Positions 1 through 5,786 are shown, counted from the stretch's first letter. The stretch is 5,786 nucleotides of DNA from an uncultured Collinsella sp. (GCA_900554595.1 USHZ01000125.1:1-5786); one strand, 5' to 3'. Notes: generated by a model not told the origin, from the letters alone. A program made the numbers and translations.

Positions 1-41
1 TCAAGAAGGCCCGCCGCGCTCCCCAGTTCTCCAAGCGCTAA
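1..41 (+). CDS. rpsI: 30S ribosomal protein S9, C-terminal end (partial)
   Basis: Only the last 12 codons and the TAA stop (39-41) are in the window, read from base 3. They encode KKARRAPQFSKR, the highly conserved basic C-terminus of bacterial S9. In the 30S subunit this tail reaches toward the P-site tRNA anticodon stem, and the final S-K-R is its signature. The gene is cut by the left edge, so the start and the usual upstream partner rplM cannot be seen. The gene order rpsI then glmM is known from actinobacteria and supports both identifications. The tail is short but distinctive. Confidence 0.9.
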   Translation, partial: KKARRAPQFSKR

Positions 42-71
42 GGTTTTATCTCCTTACGAGATACAATGTAC

Positions 72-114
72 AAGCGGGGCCTACCGATTGCTCGGTGGGT
101 CCCGCTTTTCTTTT
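72..114 (+). terminator. Strong intrinsic terminator after rpsI
   Basis: A 16-base arm at 72-87 (AAGCGGGGCCTACCGA) pairs with 92-107 (TCGGTGGGTCCCGCTT) around a TTGC loop. All 16 positions pair, two of them as G-U wobbles. The T-rich tract at 106-114 (TTTTCTTTT) follows directly. This is a classic Rho-independent terminator 30 bases after the rpsI stop, and it should end the ribosomal-protein transcript. No good promoter is visible between it and glmM, so some read-through is possible. Confidence 0.93.
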
Positions 115-120
115 CGACTA

Positions 121-147
121 GGGTGGGCGGCTTCGTTTTGCCCACTT
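121..147 (+). promoter_or_regulatory. Small hairpin abutting the glmM ribosome-binding site
   Basis: GTGGGC at 123-128 pairs with GCCCAC at 140-145 around an 11-base loop, and two G-U pairs can extend it to 121-147. The Shine-Dalgarno sequence GGGAAGGAG (148-156) begins on the next base. The pairing is seen directly. A role in shielding or presenting the ribosome-binding site is inference. A stem of this size can occur by chance in GC-rich DNA. Confidence 0.3.
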
Positions 148-163
148 GGGAAGGAGCGATCCT

Positions 164-1501
164 ATGCCCCAGAACATCTTCGGTACCGATGGCGTCCGTG
201 GCGTCGCCAACGCCGACCTCTCGTGCGACCTCGCATTTCGCCTGGGCCGCGCGGCGACCAAGTTCCTTGGCCCGGATATCTGCATCGGTCGCGATACGCG
301 TCTTTCGGGCACCATGCTCGAGAGTGCTCTGACCGCCGGCATTATGGCCGAGGGCGGCCGTCCTCACTGCTGCGGCGTTATCCCTACGCCGGCCGTGGCG
401 CTGCTCACCGTCCAAAATGAGCTCGACGGCGGCATCGTCATCTCCGCTTCGCACAATCCACCGGAGTTCAACGGCATCAAGTTCTTTAGCCGCAAGGGCA
501 TGAAGCTTCCCGATGCTGTCGAGGAAGAGATCAGCGCCTGGGTCATGTCCGAGGAGGCCATGGCCGCCGACACGCTGCCGACCGGTGCCGGCGTGGGCCA
601 CATCATCAAGATGAAGGATGCCCGCAAGGCATATGTCGATCATGCCATCAGCACGCTCGACGGCCTTAAGCTCGATGGCCTGGTTGTTGCCGTCGACTGC
701 GGCCACGGTGCTTCCTGCCAGACCACGCCCGCCGCGCTGCAGCGCCTGGGCGCCACGGTCCATGCCATCAACACCGATTACTGCGGCACCGACATTAACG
801 TTGAGTGCGGCTCCACGCACCTTGAGCCCCTGCGCGAGCTCGTGCTGCGCACCCACGCCGATATCGGCTTGGCCCACGACGGCGACGCCGATCGCGTGCT
901 GTTTGTGGACAGTGAGGGCAACGAGATCGATGGCGACTACATTCTCGCCATCTGCGGCTCCGACCTTGCTGCTCGCGGCAAGCTCGCCAACTCCGAGATC
1001 GTCTCGACCGTTATGTGCAACCTGGGCTTCTCCATCGCCATGAAGGAGCAGGGTTTCGAGATGGTCCAGACGGCCGTGGGCGACCGTTATGTTCTTGAGC
1101 GCATGCTCGAGGACGGTGCCGTCATCGGTGGCGAGCAGTCCGGCCACATCATCTTCCTGGAGCACAACACCACCGGCGACGGTCTGGTGACGGCTCTGCA
1201 GCTGCTGGCCGTGCTCAAGCGCACCGGCCGCACCCTTACCGACCTTGCCGGCATCATGAAGAAGTACCCGCAGGTGCTCGTCAACGTGCATTCGGACAAC
1301 AAGGCCGGCCTGGATGATTGCCAGCCCATTTGGGACGCCGTCGCTGCCGCCGAGAAGGAGCTCAACGGTCGCGGCCGCATCTTGGTGCGCCCGAGTGGTA
1401 CTGAGCCTCTGGTTCGCGTTATGGCCGAGGCGGAGACGCATGAGCTGACCCAGCGCGTTGTTGACGATATCGTCGAGGTTGTCAAGCGCGAACTTCCCTA
1501 A
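164..1501 (+). CDS. glmM: Phosphoglucosamine mutase GlmM
   Basis: This cytoplasmic enzyme interconverts glucosamine-6-phosphate and glucosamine-1-phosphate, the committed step towards UDP-GlcNAc and peptidoglycan. The 445-residue product has the usual GlmM length and opens with the typical MPQNIFGTDGVRG. The catalytic phosphoserine loop is SASHNP at residues 94-99, with Ser96 as the expected phosphorylated residue. The Mg-binding loop DGDADR is at 239-244 (Asp239, 241, 243), the sugar-specificity loop GGEQSGH at 322-328 and the phosphate-binding loop RPSGTEP at 409-415. All four domains of the alpha-D-phosphohexomutase fold are therefore present. The ATG at 164 was chosen because GGGAAGGAG (148-156) lies 7 bases upstream; an in-frame TTG at 146 would overlap this site. 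GlmM is distinguished from PGM/PMM relatives by the N-terminal wording and GGEQSGH. It follows rpsI, an order known from actinobacteria. No terminator separates it from the PTS gene downstream. Confidence 0.97.
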   Translation: MPQNIFGTDGVRGVANADLSCDLAFRLGRAATKFLGPDICIGRDTRLSGTMLESALTAGIMAEGGRPHCCGVIPTPAVALLTVQNELDGGIVISASHNPPEFNGIKFFSRKGMKLPDAVEEEISAWVMSEEAMAADTLPTGAGVGHIIKMKDARKAYVDHAISTLDGLKLDGLVVAVDCGHGASCQTTPAALQRLGATVHAINTDYCGTDINVECGSTHLEPLRELVLRTHADIGLAHDGDADRVLFVDSEGNEIDGDYILAICGSDLAARGKLANSEIVSTVMCNLGFSIAMKEQGFEMVQTAVGDRYVLERMLEDGAVIGGEQSGHIIFLEHNTTGDGLVTALQLLAVLKRTGRTLTDLAGIMKKYPQVLVNVHSDNKAGLDDCQPIWDAVAAAEKELNGRGRILVRPSGTEPLVRVMAEAETHELTQRVVDDIVEVVKRELP

Positions 1502-1572
1502 TGGCCAAAAACGGATGCCAAGTGGTAAACTGATACGGTTATTTTGATTGTTTGGTATGTCCGAGGGGGAGC

Positions 1573-2070
1573 ATGTTCACTAAAGTCCTAAGGTCTTTTG
1601 GTATGCGTGGTCGACTCCTTACGCTGGATGCTCCCATCTCGGGCGACGTCATTCCGCTCTCCGAGGTAAACGATCAGACGTTTGCCACCGGCCTTTTGGG
1701 CCAGGGCGTTGCCATTCAGCCTACGGGCACGCGTGTGATTGCGCCGGCAGACGCCAAGGTCGAGGCCATTTTTCCCACGGGACACGCCGTTGCGCTCAAC
1801 ACGGTCGACGGCCTAGACGTGCTCATCCACGTTGGTTTGGACACTGTTCAGCTCGAGGGCAAGCACTTTACCGTACATGCGCAAGTGGGTGACATCGTCC
1901 ATAAGGGCGATGTGCTCATCGAGTTCGATCGCGAGGCAATTGCTGCCGAGGGCTACGATGTGACGGTTCCCATTTTGGTGTGCAACTCCGTTGAATTCTC
2001 GAGCATCAAAGGCTCCGTTGGCGAGCATGTCGAGGAGATGGACCAGCTCATCGTCGCTCGCGAGCGCTAG
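1573..2070 (+). CDS. PTS glucose-family EIIA protein (free-standing, Crr-like)
   Basis: The 165-residue soluble protein takes phosphate from HPr and passes it to the EIIB domain of a sugar permease of the glucose/GlcNAc/beta-glucoside group. The whole EIIA-Glc (PTS_EIIA_1) fold is present: APADAKVEAIF at 58-67, the accessory histidine in TGHAVAL (His71), the phospho-acceptor histidine in LIHVGLDTV (His86), then GDIVHKGDVLIEFD at 106-119. Length matches E. coli Crr (169 residues), so this is a single-domain protein and not a fragment of a fused IICBA permease; no IIB or IIC lies beside it. ATG 1573 follows a purine-rich GAGGGGGAG (1563-1571). ATG 1603 (Met11) is a later alternative. A weak extended -10 (TGGTAAACT, 1523-1531) lies upstream without a recognisable -35, so co-transcription with glmM is likely. 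The specific sugar partner, and any Crr-like regulatory role, cannot be told from sequence. Confidence 0.93.
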   Translation: MFTKVLRSFGMRGRLLTLDAPISGDVIPLSEVNDQTFATGLLGQGVAIQPTGTRVIAPADAKVEAIFPTGHAVALNTVDGLDVLIHVGLDTVQLEGKHFTVHAQVGDIVHKGDVLIEFDREAIAAEGYDVTVPILVCNSVEFSSIKGSVGEHVEEMDQLIVARER

Positions 2071-2092
2071 TCGCTCCGCTTTGCCTTTAGCC

Positions 2093-2098
2093 TACAAT
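2093..2098 (+). promoter_or_regulatory. Candidate -10 box for the nagB transcript
   Basis: TACAAT matches five of six bases of the sigma-70 TATAAT consensus and sits 22 bases after the EIIA stop codon. No convincing -35 hexamer lies 16-18 bases upstream; the best, TAGTCG at 2068-2073, matches three of six at a 19-base spacing. If the box is used, transcription would start near 2105 and give a leader of about 240 bases before nagB. The call rests on the -10 box and its position only. Confidence 0.33.
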
Positions 2099-2104
2099 TC
2101 AAAC

Positions 2105-2342
2105 ACGTTTACGGAGGGCGCCCTTGAAAGAGGACGTCCTCCGTGGCAAGATGGGATTTGTCCGAAGCTAAACAGCTTTGGGTCACCGTGGACGGGCAGG
2201 GGCCTCGACGCGGGTAGACACGAGACACATACATTACGCGACCTCGCCCTGGTGGCCGCACACGTTGGTTGCGGCCGACGCGGGCCGCGGGCAAGTGCTT
2301 GTAAGGGGAGCCTTGCCTCTCTTGTACGAGAAAGGACGCGTA
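2105..2342 (+). promoter_or_regulatory. GC-rich structured leader upstream of nagB (unidentified)
   Basis: No conserved gene lies here, but several hairpins can be drawn. 2111-2123 pairs with 2132-2144 (13 positions, one G-U, one C-A mismatch) around TTGAAAGA. 2162-2169 pairs with 2174-2181 (CCGAAGCT/AGCTTTGG) around AAAC. 2254-2260 pairs with 2270-2276 (GGCCGCA/TGCGGCC). 2301-2310 pairs with 2317-2327 with one bulged G and ends just before the nagB Shine-Dalgarno sequence. No T-tract follows any stem, so these are not simple terminators. I compared it by eye with the glmS ribozyme, T-box, SRP RNA, RNase P RNA and tmRNA signatures and found no match. It could be a cis-regulatory leader, an uncharacterised small RNA or just GC-rich spacer. 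Confidence 0.42.
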
Positions 2343-3071
2343 ATGAAGATCATTAAAGCTAAAGACTACGAGGATATGAGCCGCAAGGCCGCCAATATCA
2401 TCTCGGCCCAGGTTATCCTCAAGCCCGATTGCGTGTTGGGTCTTGCCACCGGCTCCACCCCGATTGGCGCCTACAAGCAGCTCGCCGCTTGGTACAAGAA
2501 GGGTGACGTCGACTTTGCAGAGGTCAGCACCTACAACCTCGACGAGTATCGTGGCCTTTCGCACGACGATCCCCAGAGCTACCACTACTTTATGCGTGAG
2601 AACTTCTTCGATCACATTAACATCGACCTGAACAACACGCATGTGCCCGATGGCTCCAATCCCGACGCTGCCGCTGCCTGCTCTGAGTACGACAAGATCG
2701 TCGCTGCTGCCGGTTACCCTGATCTGCAGCTGCTCGGCATCGGTAACAACGGTCACATTGGCTTCAACGAGCCCGATGATCACTTCTCCAAGGGTACGCA
2801 CTGTGTCGACCTTACCGAGAGCACTATTCAGGCCAACAGCCGCCTGTTCGACAGCATCGACGACGTGCCCCGTCAGGCCTACACCATGGGTACCCAGACC
2901 ATCATGTATGCCCGTATGATCCTGGTCGTCGCCAATGGCGAGGCCAAGGCCCAGGCTGTGCATGACATGTGCTATGGTCCGGTTACCCCCCAGTGCCCTG
3001 CCTCGATCCTGCAGCTGCATACCAACTGCGTTGTCGTTGCCGACGAGGCCGCCCTTTCGCTCTGCGAGTAG
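2343..3071 (+). CDS. nagB: Glucosamine-6-phosphate deaminase NagB (short type)
   Basis: The cytoplasmic enzyme converts glucosamine-6-phosphate to fructose-6-phosphate and ammonia, feeding amino sugars into glycolysis. The 242-residue protein carries the phosphate-binding loop GLATGSTP (33-40), the catalytic aspartate in NLDEYRG (Asp67) and the active-site block GIGNNGHIGFNEP (132-144) with His138 and Glu143. E. coli NagB has Asp141 where this protein has Asn136. As I recall it, the 242-residue B. subtilis NagB has Asn there too, so this is a subtype feature and not damage. E. coli NagB is longer (266 residues) and allosterically activated by GlcNAc-6-phosphate; this one lacks the C-terminal extension and is probably not. 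ATG 2343 has GAGAAAGGA (2328-2336) 6 bases upstream and begins MKIIKAKDYE, typical for the family. The frame stays open upstream to a TAA at 2169, but that extension covers the ribosome-binding site and resembles nothing. It is probably transcribed alone or with the EIIA gene and ends at the terminator 3104-3132. Confidence 0.97.
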   Translation: MKIIKAKDYEDMSRKAANIISAQVILKPDCVLGLATGSTPIGAYKQLAAWYKKGDVDFAEVSTYNLDEYRGLSHDDPQSYHYFMRENFFDHINIDLNNTHVPDGSNPDAAAACSEYDKIVAAAGYPDLQLLGIGNNGHIGFNEPDDHFSKGTHCVDLTESTIQANSRLFDSIDDVPRQAYTMGTQTIMYARMILVVANGEAKAQAVHDMCYGPVTPQCPASILQLHTNCVVVADEAALSLCE

Positions 3072-3103
3072 CGAAAGCCTATCACCTCGACATAGCTTTG
3101 CCG

Positions 3104-3132
3104 AAGGCCTCCGCTTTGCGGGGGCCTTTTTT
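3104..3132 (+). terminator. Intrinsic terminator after nagB
   Basis: AAGGCCTCCGC (3104-3114) pairs over 11 positions, one a T-G wobble, with GCGGGGGCCTT (3118-3128) around a TTT loop. It runs into a TTTTTT tract at 3127-3132. It lies 32 bases after the nagB stop and cleanly separates the metabolic genes from the regulator-like gene downstream. Confidence 0.95.
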
Positions 3133-3515
3133 CTGAGTGCACGCCGTGTGCTTGACGAAAACCTTGCCGCGAACTTGACGGGTGCGTCTGGTGCAGCATG
3201 ATTCATTCCATAACAGATACTATGCATAAATGCTATGAAAAGGTCGCAGACGGTAGCTGGCGCTAGGTGAGTTGCGCAACACAATTGAACAGCGCTCATT
3301 TAAGGTACACTGCCAAAGGATGGGACAAGCTGGCAAGCGCATTGACCTGCGCAAAGACTGATTGGTTGGGGGATAAGTTTCAATCGGACCACGCTGAACA
3401 AAAACTTGCCATTTGCGTACCAACAAACATCCTAAACCGTAGCATCGCTCTATTCATCTAGCGATACATATGGTCTAGCGTTACGGTGTCCATGTGGTCG
3501 AGTTGAGGAGCGGGC
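3133..3515. other. Long intergenic region of lower GC, no convincing gene
   Basis: This 383-base gap is visibly richer in A and T than its neighbours, especially 3200-3480. Short elements seen are: a perfect palindrome GTTGCGCAAC (3271-3280); a 6-base inverted repeat ATCGCT/AGCGAT (3444-3449, 3460-3465); CTAGCG repeated at 3458-3463 and 3475-3480; and CTATG repeated around the small inverted repeat GCATAAATGC near 3220-3237. A possible promoter is TTGAAC (3285-3290) with TACACT (3306-3311), but the 15-base spacer is short. A 64-codon open frame from a GTG at 3267 to 3461 has no ribosome-binding site and no recognisable protein character. The region probably holds the promoter and operators of the gene at 3516. 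Confidence 0.5.
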
Positions 3516-5786
3516 ATGGTTAACGATTTGGGCAATACGGACGACCTCGAGCTTATGCCGCTGGGCAGTAGCTATATGGTGCGGCGCGATCGCTTGATGA
3601 ACGAACTTATCGCCAAGGGTCGAAAGGCCGGCATCGTAGTCCTCTACGCGCCTGATGGCTTTGGGAAAACCTCGGTGCTGCTACAGTATGCCCAAGAGGT
3701 TAAAAGCGATCCGACGCGAGGTCCTGTGCGGATCACCGAGGCAGACCGCGCCATTGGGCGCGAGGTGTTTATGCAGCTCGAGGTCGTTACCGAAGAGCTT
3801 AAGGACAAGCCGCACTCCCTGATTGCAATCGATAACGTGCCTAACCTCAGTCAGAGCGAGACCGATGAGCTGATCGACCGAATCCGAAGCCTGCGTGCTA
3901 TGGGGGTTGGGGTCTTTATGAGTTGCCGTCCTTCGAATCGCCAGCTGATTCATGGACTGGGCGATTCGATTAAAGTCAACGCGCAGATGCTCAAGGTGCA
4001 TGCCTATGAGTATTCAGCGTGGGCATCGGCATTTTCGATCAGTACATCGCTCGACTTCTATCAGCTTACGCAGGGCGTGCCCGAGCTCGTCTCGGCTATG
4101 CAGTCGGGACTATACGGGCAGGGAGACGTTGCCCAGATGCTCGAAAACGAGATCGTCAATATCTACGGTGCGGCACTTGTTGATCTGGCGTCGCTCGAGA
4201 ACAACGCCCTGTTTAGCGTGGCATGCTTGATGGTCTTAATGGGCGAGGGCAATATTTCGGAGCTCGAGGCTTGCGGCGTTAGGCTTTCGGCGATTGACCA
4301 GTCCTATCTTGTCCGCGATTATCCCATTTTTGGCGTTGATCCGGCAGACCGGAGCTTTACCTGCTTGGGTACCGAGGACAACGCACGCCTGCGATTGCGC
4401 AAGCTGGTTGCCGAAATTCGCCCCGAACTCGTTGTTCGGGCGGCGCGTATATTGATTAAAGCGGGGCGCTGCGATACCGCGATGGACCTCGCCGACGCGT
4501 TTTTGGACCGCAGTGCGGTGTTGGAGCTTGCTGGGCAGTATGGGGTCGATCTGGCCCTGACGGGGCATGGAGGGGATGTCTGCCGCGCGGCGCTGGGAAA
4601 GACCGAGGCAGATGATCAGGCATCGGAGCCGACGCCTGACGAGGCACTCGGCATCTATCTGGCGGCGGTGAGCGTCTCCAATACAAAGCTCGCGCGGTAC
4701 ATGGCCTCAATTATCGAGCGTGCGGGCGAGCAAGCGATTTGCGAGCTCGATCCCGTGTCGTGGAAGGTGGCGCACGCGTTTACGGCCGCCTGTTATGGAG
4801 ATAGTGGTCTGGGTCTTCCGGCAAGCCATACAGCGTTGGAAAGCGAGGCGTCTTGTGTCGCACTCGACATGCTGTCCGCACATGTCGAGATAAAGCATGG
4901 GCTGACCGAGCGGGCGAAGGGTGGTGAGATCTTCGCGGGGCTCAAAACGGATAAGGCCTACGATTGTGAGCTCGATATCGCGGGGACGTTTGTGCGGGCG
5001 GACCGCATGTTGACGGAGCTATTTGATGGGTCGTATGCAGGGACTGACGAGCGTGATGACGAGATGGCCCTGACGCTCGAGGCACTCGAAGCGCGTGGAA
5101 TCCGAGCGCTCGCCATCTGGGTGCGCATGGTATTATCGGCGCGACGCCTGTTTGCCGGCATGCCGGTGACCGACGAGCAGGCATTCAATGAGCTCGACCG
5201 TTTTGCCGTGCGTGTGCGTGACAATCAAGTCCAGTTGTTTGGCTTGATACTAGAAGGCTGGCAGTCGTTGGCTGAGGGGCGTCCGGTCAATGCCAAATTC
5301 CGTGCGGTGCAGGTGCTTAGGCTTGCCGAGGAATCGATTGGATACATACGCGACAACGCACTGCTGCTAGAGCGCGCGGCGTACTTACGCAATACATCGA
5401 TGGTATCGGTGCGCGAAGAGGCAGAGCTGCTCGATTTGAGTCGGACGCAGGTCGGTGGTGCCGAGGCTTGGATGGTGGCACTGCATTTGGCCTCCGCGGG
5501 CCGCGATAGCGACCTTGCAGCCTGGATGTCCATGAACCGCCCGGGGATTTTGGATCCGTCGTATCGGCTGTTTGCGCGTCTTGCGATGCATTGTCTGGGT
5601 GAGCCGGCTGCTAGAATTCGAAAGAAGCTCCCGGTGCGCGAGCTGTCGCGGTATTCGCTGCGTGACGACTTTGAGGGCGAAGGCGAGCGTCTGTTCCAGG
5701 CCGGCGATGCCGAGGGTGTCGATGTGATTGGCCATATCGAGATTCGCATGTTTGGGGCGTTTCGCGCCGAGCGCGACGGGTTTCCC
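3516..5786 (+). CDS. Large MalT/AfsR-like STAND ATPase, probable transcriptional regulator (3' truncated)
   Basis: The frame is open for 757 codons to the right edge, so the end of the gene is missing. ATG 3516 has GAGGAG (3505-3510) 5 bases upstream, and an in-frame TGA at 3504 rules out a longer start. Near the N-terminus is a P-loop, APDGFGKTS (45-53), worded like the MalT-family APAGYGKT loop. A Walker B-like strand, LIAIDNV, follows at 102-108 (Asp106), then VFMSCRPS (133-140), which resembles the strand with the sensor arginine. LTQGVPELVSAM (184-195) recalls the GxP region of STAND NTPases. Residues of about 200-735 look helical and rich in Ala, Leu and Glu, as in TPR-like arms, with no clear repeat by eye. 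At 740-757, HIEIRMFGAFRAERDGFP resembles the opening strands of the SARP/OmpR-type winged helix found in AfsR-like activators. No signal peptide or membrane segment is seen. The likely role is an ATP-dependent, signal-sensing transcription factor; ligand and targets are unknown. It uses more varied codons (ATA, CTA, CGA) than glmM or nagB, fitting lower expression. Confidence 0.72.
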   Translation, partial: MVNDLGNTDDLELMPLGSSYMVRRDRLMNELIAKGRKAGIVVLYAPDGFGKTSVLLQYAQEVKSDPTRGPVRITEADRAIGREVFMQLEVVTEELKDKPHSLIAIDNVPNLSQSETDELIDRIRSLRAMGVGVFMSCRPSNRQLIHGLGDSIKVNAQMLKVHAYEYSAWASAFSISTSLDFYQLTQGVPELVSAMQSGLYGQGDVAQMLENEIVNIYGAALVDLASLENNALFSVACLMVLMGEGNISELEACGVRLSAIDQSYLVRDYPIFGVDPADRSFTCLGTEDNARLRLRKLVAEIRPELVVRAARILIKAGRCDTAMDLADAFLDRSAVLELAGQYGVDLALTGHGGDVCRAALGKTEADDQASEPTPDEALGIYLAAVSVSNTKLARYMASIIERAGEQAICELDPVSWKVAHAFTAACYGDSGLGLPASHTALESEASCVALDMLSAHVEIKHGLTERAKGGEIFAGLKTDKAYDCELDIAGTFVRADRMLTELFDGSYAGTDERDDEMALTLEALEARGIRALAIWVRMVLSARRLFAGMPVTDEQAFNELDRFAVRVRDNQVQLFGLILEGWQSLAEGRPVNAKFRAVQVLRLAEESIGYIRDNALLLERAAYLRNTSMVSVREEAELLDLSRTQVGGAEAWMVALHLASAGRDSDLAAWMSMNRPGILDPSYRLFARLAMHCLGEPAARIRKKLPVRELSRYSLRDDFEGEGERLFQAGDAEGVDVIGHIEIRMFGAFRAERDGFP

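Noticed and set aside
146..163. Upstream TTG start extending GlmM by six residues
   Set aside because: The TTG overlaps the Shine-Dalgarno sequence, and the family normally begins at the M-P-Q-N-I-F-G-T-D-G segment encoded from 164.
38..1441. Long reverse-strand open frame opposite glmM (467 codons)
   Set aside because: It is antisense to a clear glmM gene, and its translation shows no recognisable domain. Long shadow frames are expected opposite GC-rich genes with strong codon bias.
1523..1531. Extended -10-like TGGTAAACT as a promoter for the EIIA gene
   Set aside because: Only four of six -10 bases match and no -35 is present at a proper distance; it is too weak to list as a feature.
1552..1572. 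Upstream TTG start extending the EIIA protein by seven residues
   Set aside because: The extension would translate the ribosome-binding site, and ATG 1573 gives a normal EIIA length.
2055..2066. Palindrome CGCTCGCGAGCG at the end of the EIIA gene as a terminator
   Set aside because: It is a perfect 12-base palindrome with no loop space and no T-tract, and it falls inside coding sequence.
2178..2342. N-terminal extension of NagB by 55 codons from a TTG
   Set aside because: It is Arg/Gly-rich, unlike any NagB, and it covers a good ribosome-binding site for ATG 2343.
2109..3299. Long reverse-strand open frame opposite nagB (396 codons)
   Set aside because: It runs antisense through nagB, its leader and its terminator, and has no family-like motif; a codon-bias shadow.
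3267..3461. 64-codon frame starting at a GTG in the gap after nagB
   Set aside because: No ribosome-binding site, codon use unlike the neighbours, and no recognisable protein features; it also overlaps the candidate promoter.
3471..3480. TGGTCTAG resembling half of a DasR/NagR operator (consensus like TGGTCTAGACCA)
   Set aside because: Only one half-site matches and the second half reads CGTT. It also lies upstream of the regulator gene and not of nagB.

Overview
The window comes from a high-GC Gram-positive chromosome. Protein wording, codon use (strong preference for GAG, GCC, CTC and GGC) and gene order fit the Actinomycetota, most probably a Coriobacteriia gut commensal of the Collinsella type. 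That assignment is an inference from resemblance; no search was run. All credible genes lie on the + strand.

Layout: (1) 1-41 is the 3' end of rpsI (ribosomal protein S9), closed by a very strong intrinsic terminator at 72-114. (2) 164-1501 is glmM, phosphoglucosamine mutase, with a small hairpin abutting its ribosome-binding site. (3) 1573-2070 is a free-standing glucose-family PTS EIIA protein, 71 bases after glmM with no terminator between them. (4) 2071-2342 is a GC-rich gap with several strong hairpins and a good -10 box at its 5' end, probably a structured mRNA leader. (5) 2343-3071 is nagB, glucosamine-6-phosphate deaminase of the short type, ended by a textbook terminator at 3104-3132. 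(6) 3133-3515 is a gap of lower GC with no convincing gene. (7) 3516 to the right edge is the first 757 codons of a large MalT/AfsR-like P-loop (STAND-type) protein. It breaks off just as a winged-helix DNA-binding domain seems to begin, so it is probably a transcriptional regulator.

How the genes fit together: GlmM and NagB act around the same metabolite. GlmM turns glucosamine-6-phosphate into glucosamine-1-phosphate for UDP-GlcNAc and peptidoglycan synthesis. NagB drains glucosamine-6-phosphate to fructose-6-phosphate and ammonia. The EIIA between them belongs to the phosphorelay that imports sugars such as glucose or GlcNAc. The segment therefore looks like an amino-sugar and sugar-uptake node next to a ribosomal-protein operon. 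The large regulator is separated from it by a terminator and may be unrelated.

The least explained parts are the nagB leader, with competing hairpins and an in-frame mini-ORF, and the large ATPase with an apparent C-terminal winged helix. Nothing here is clearly a new defence or mobile system: no transposase, integrase, CRISPR array, tRNA or rRNA is visible.
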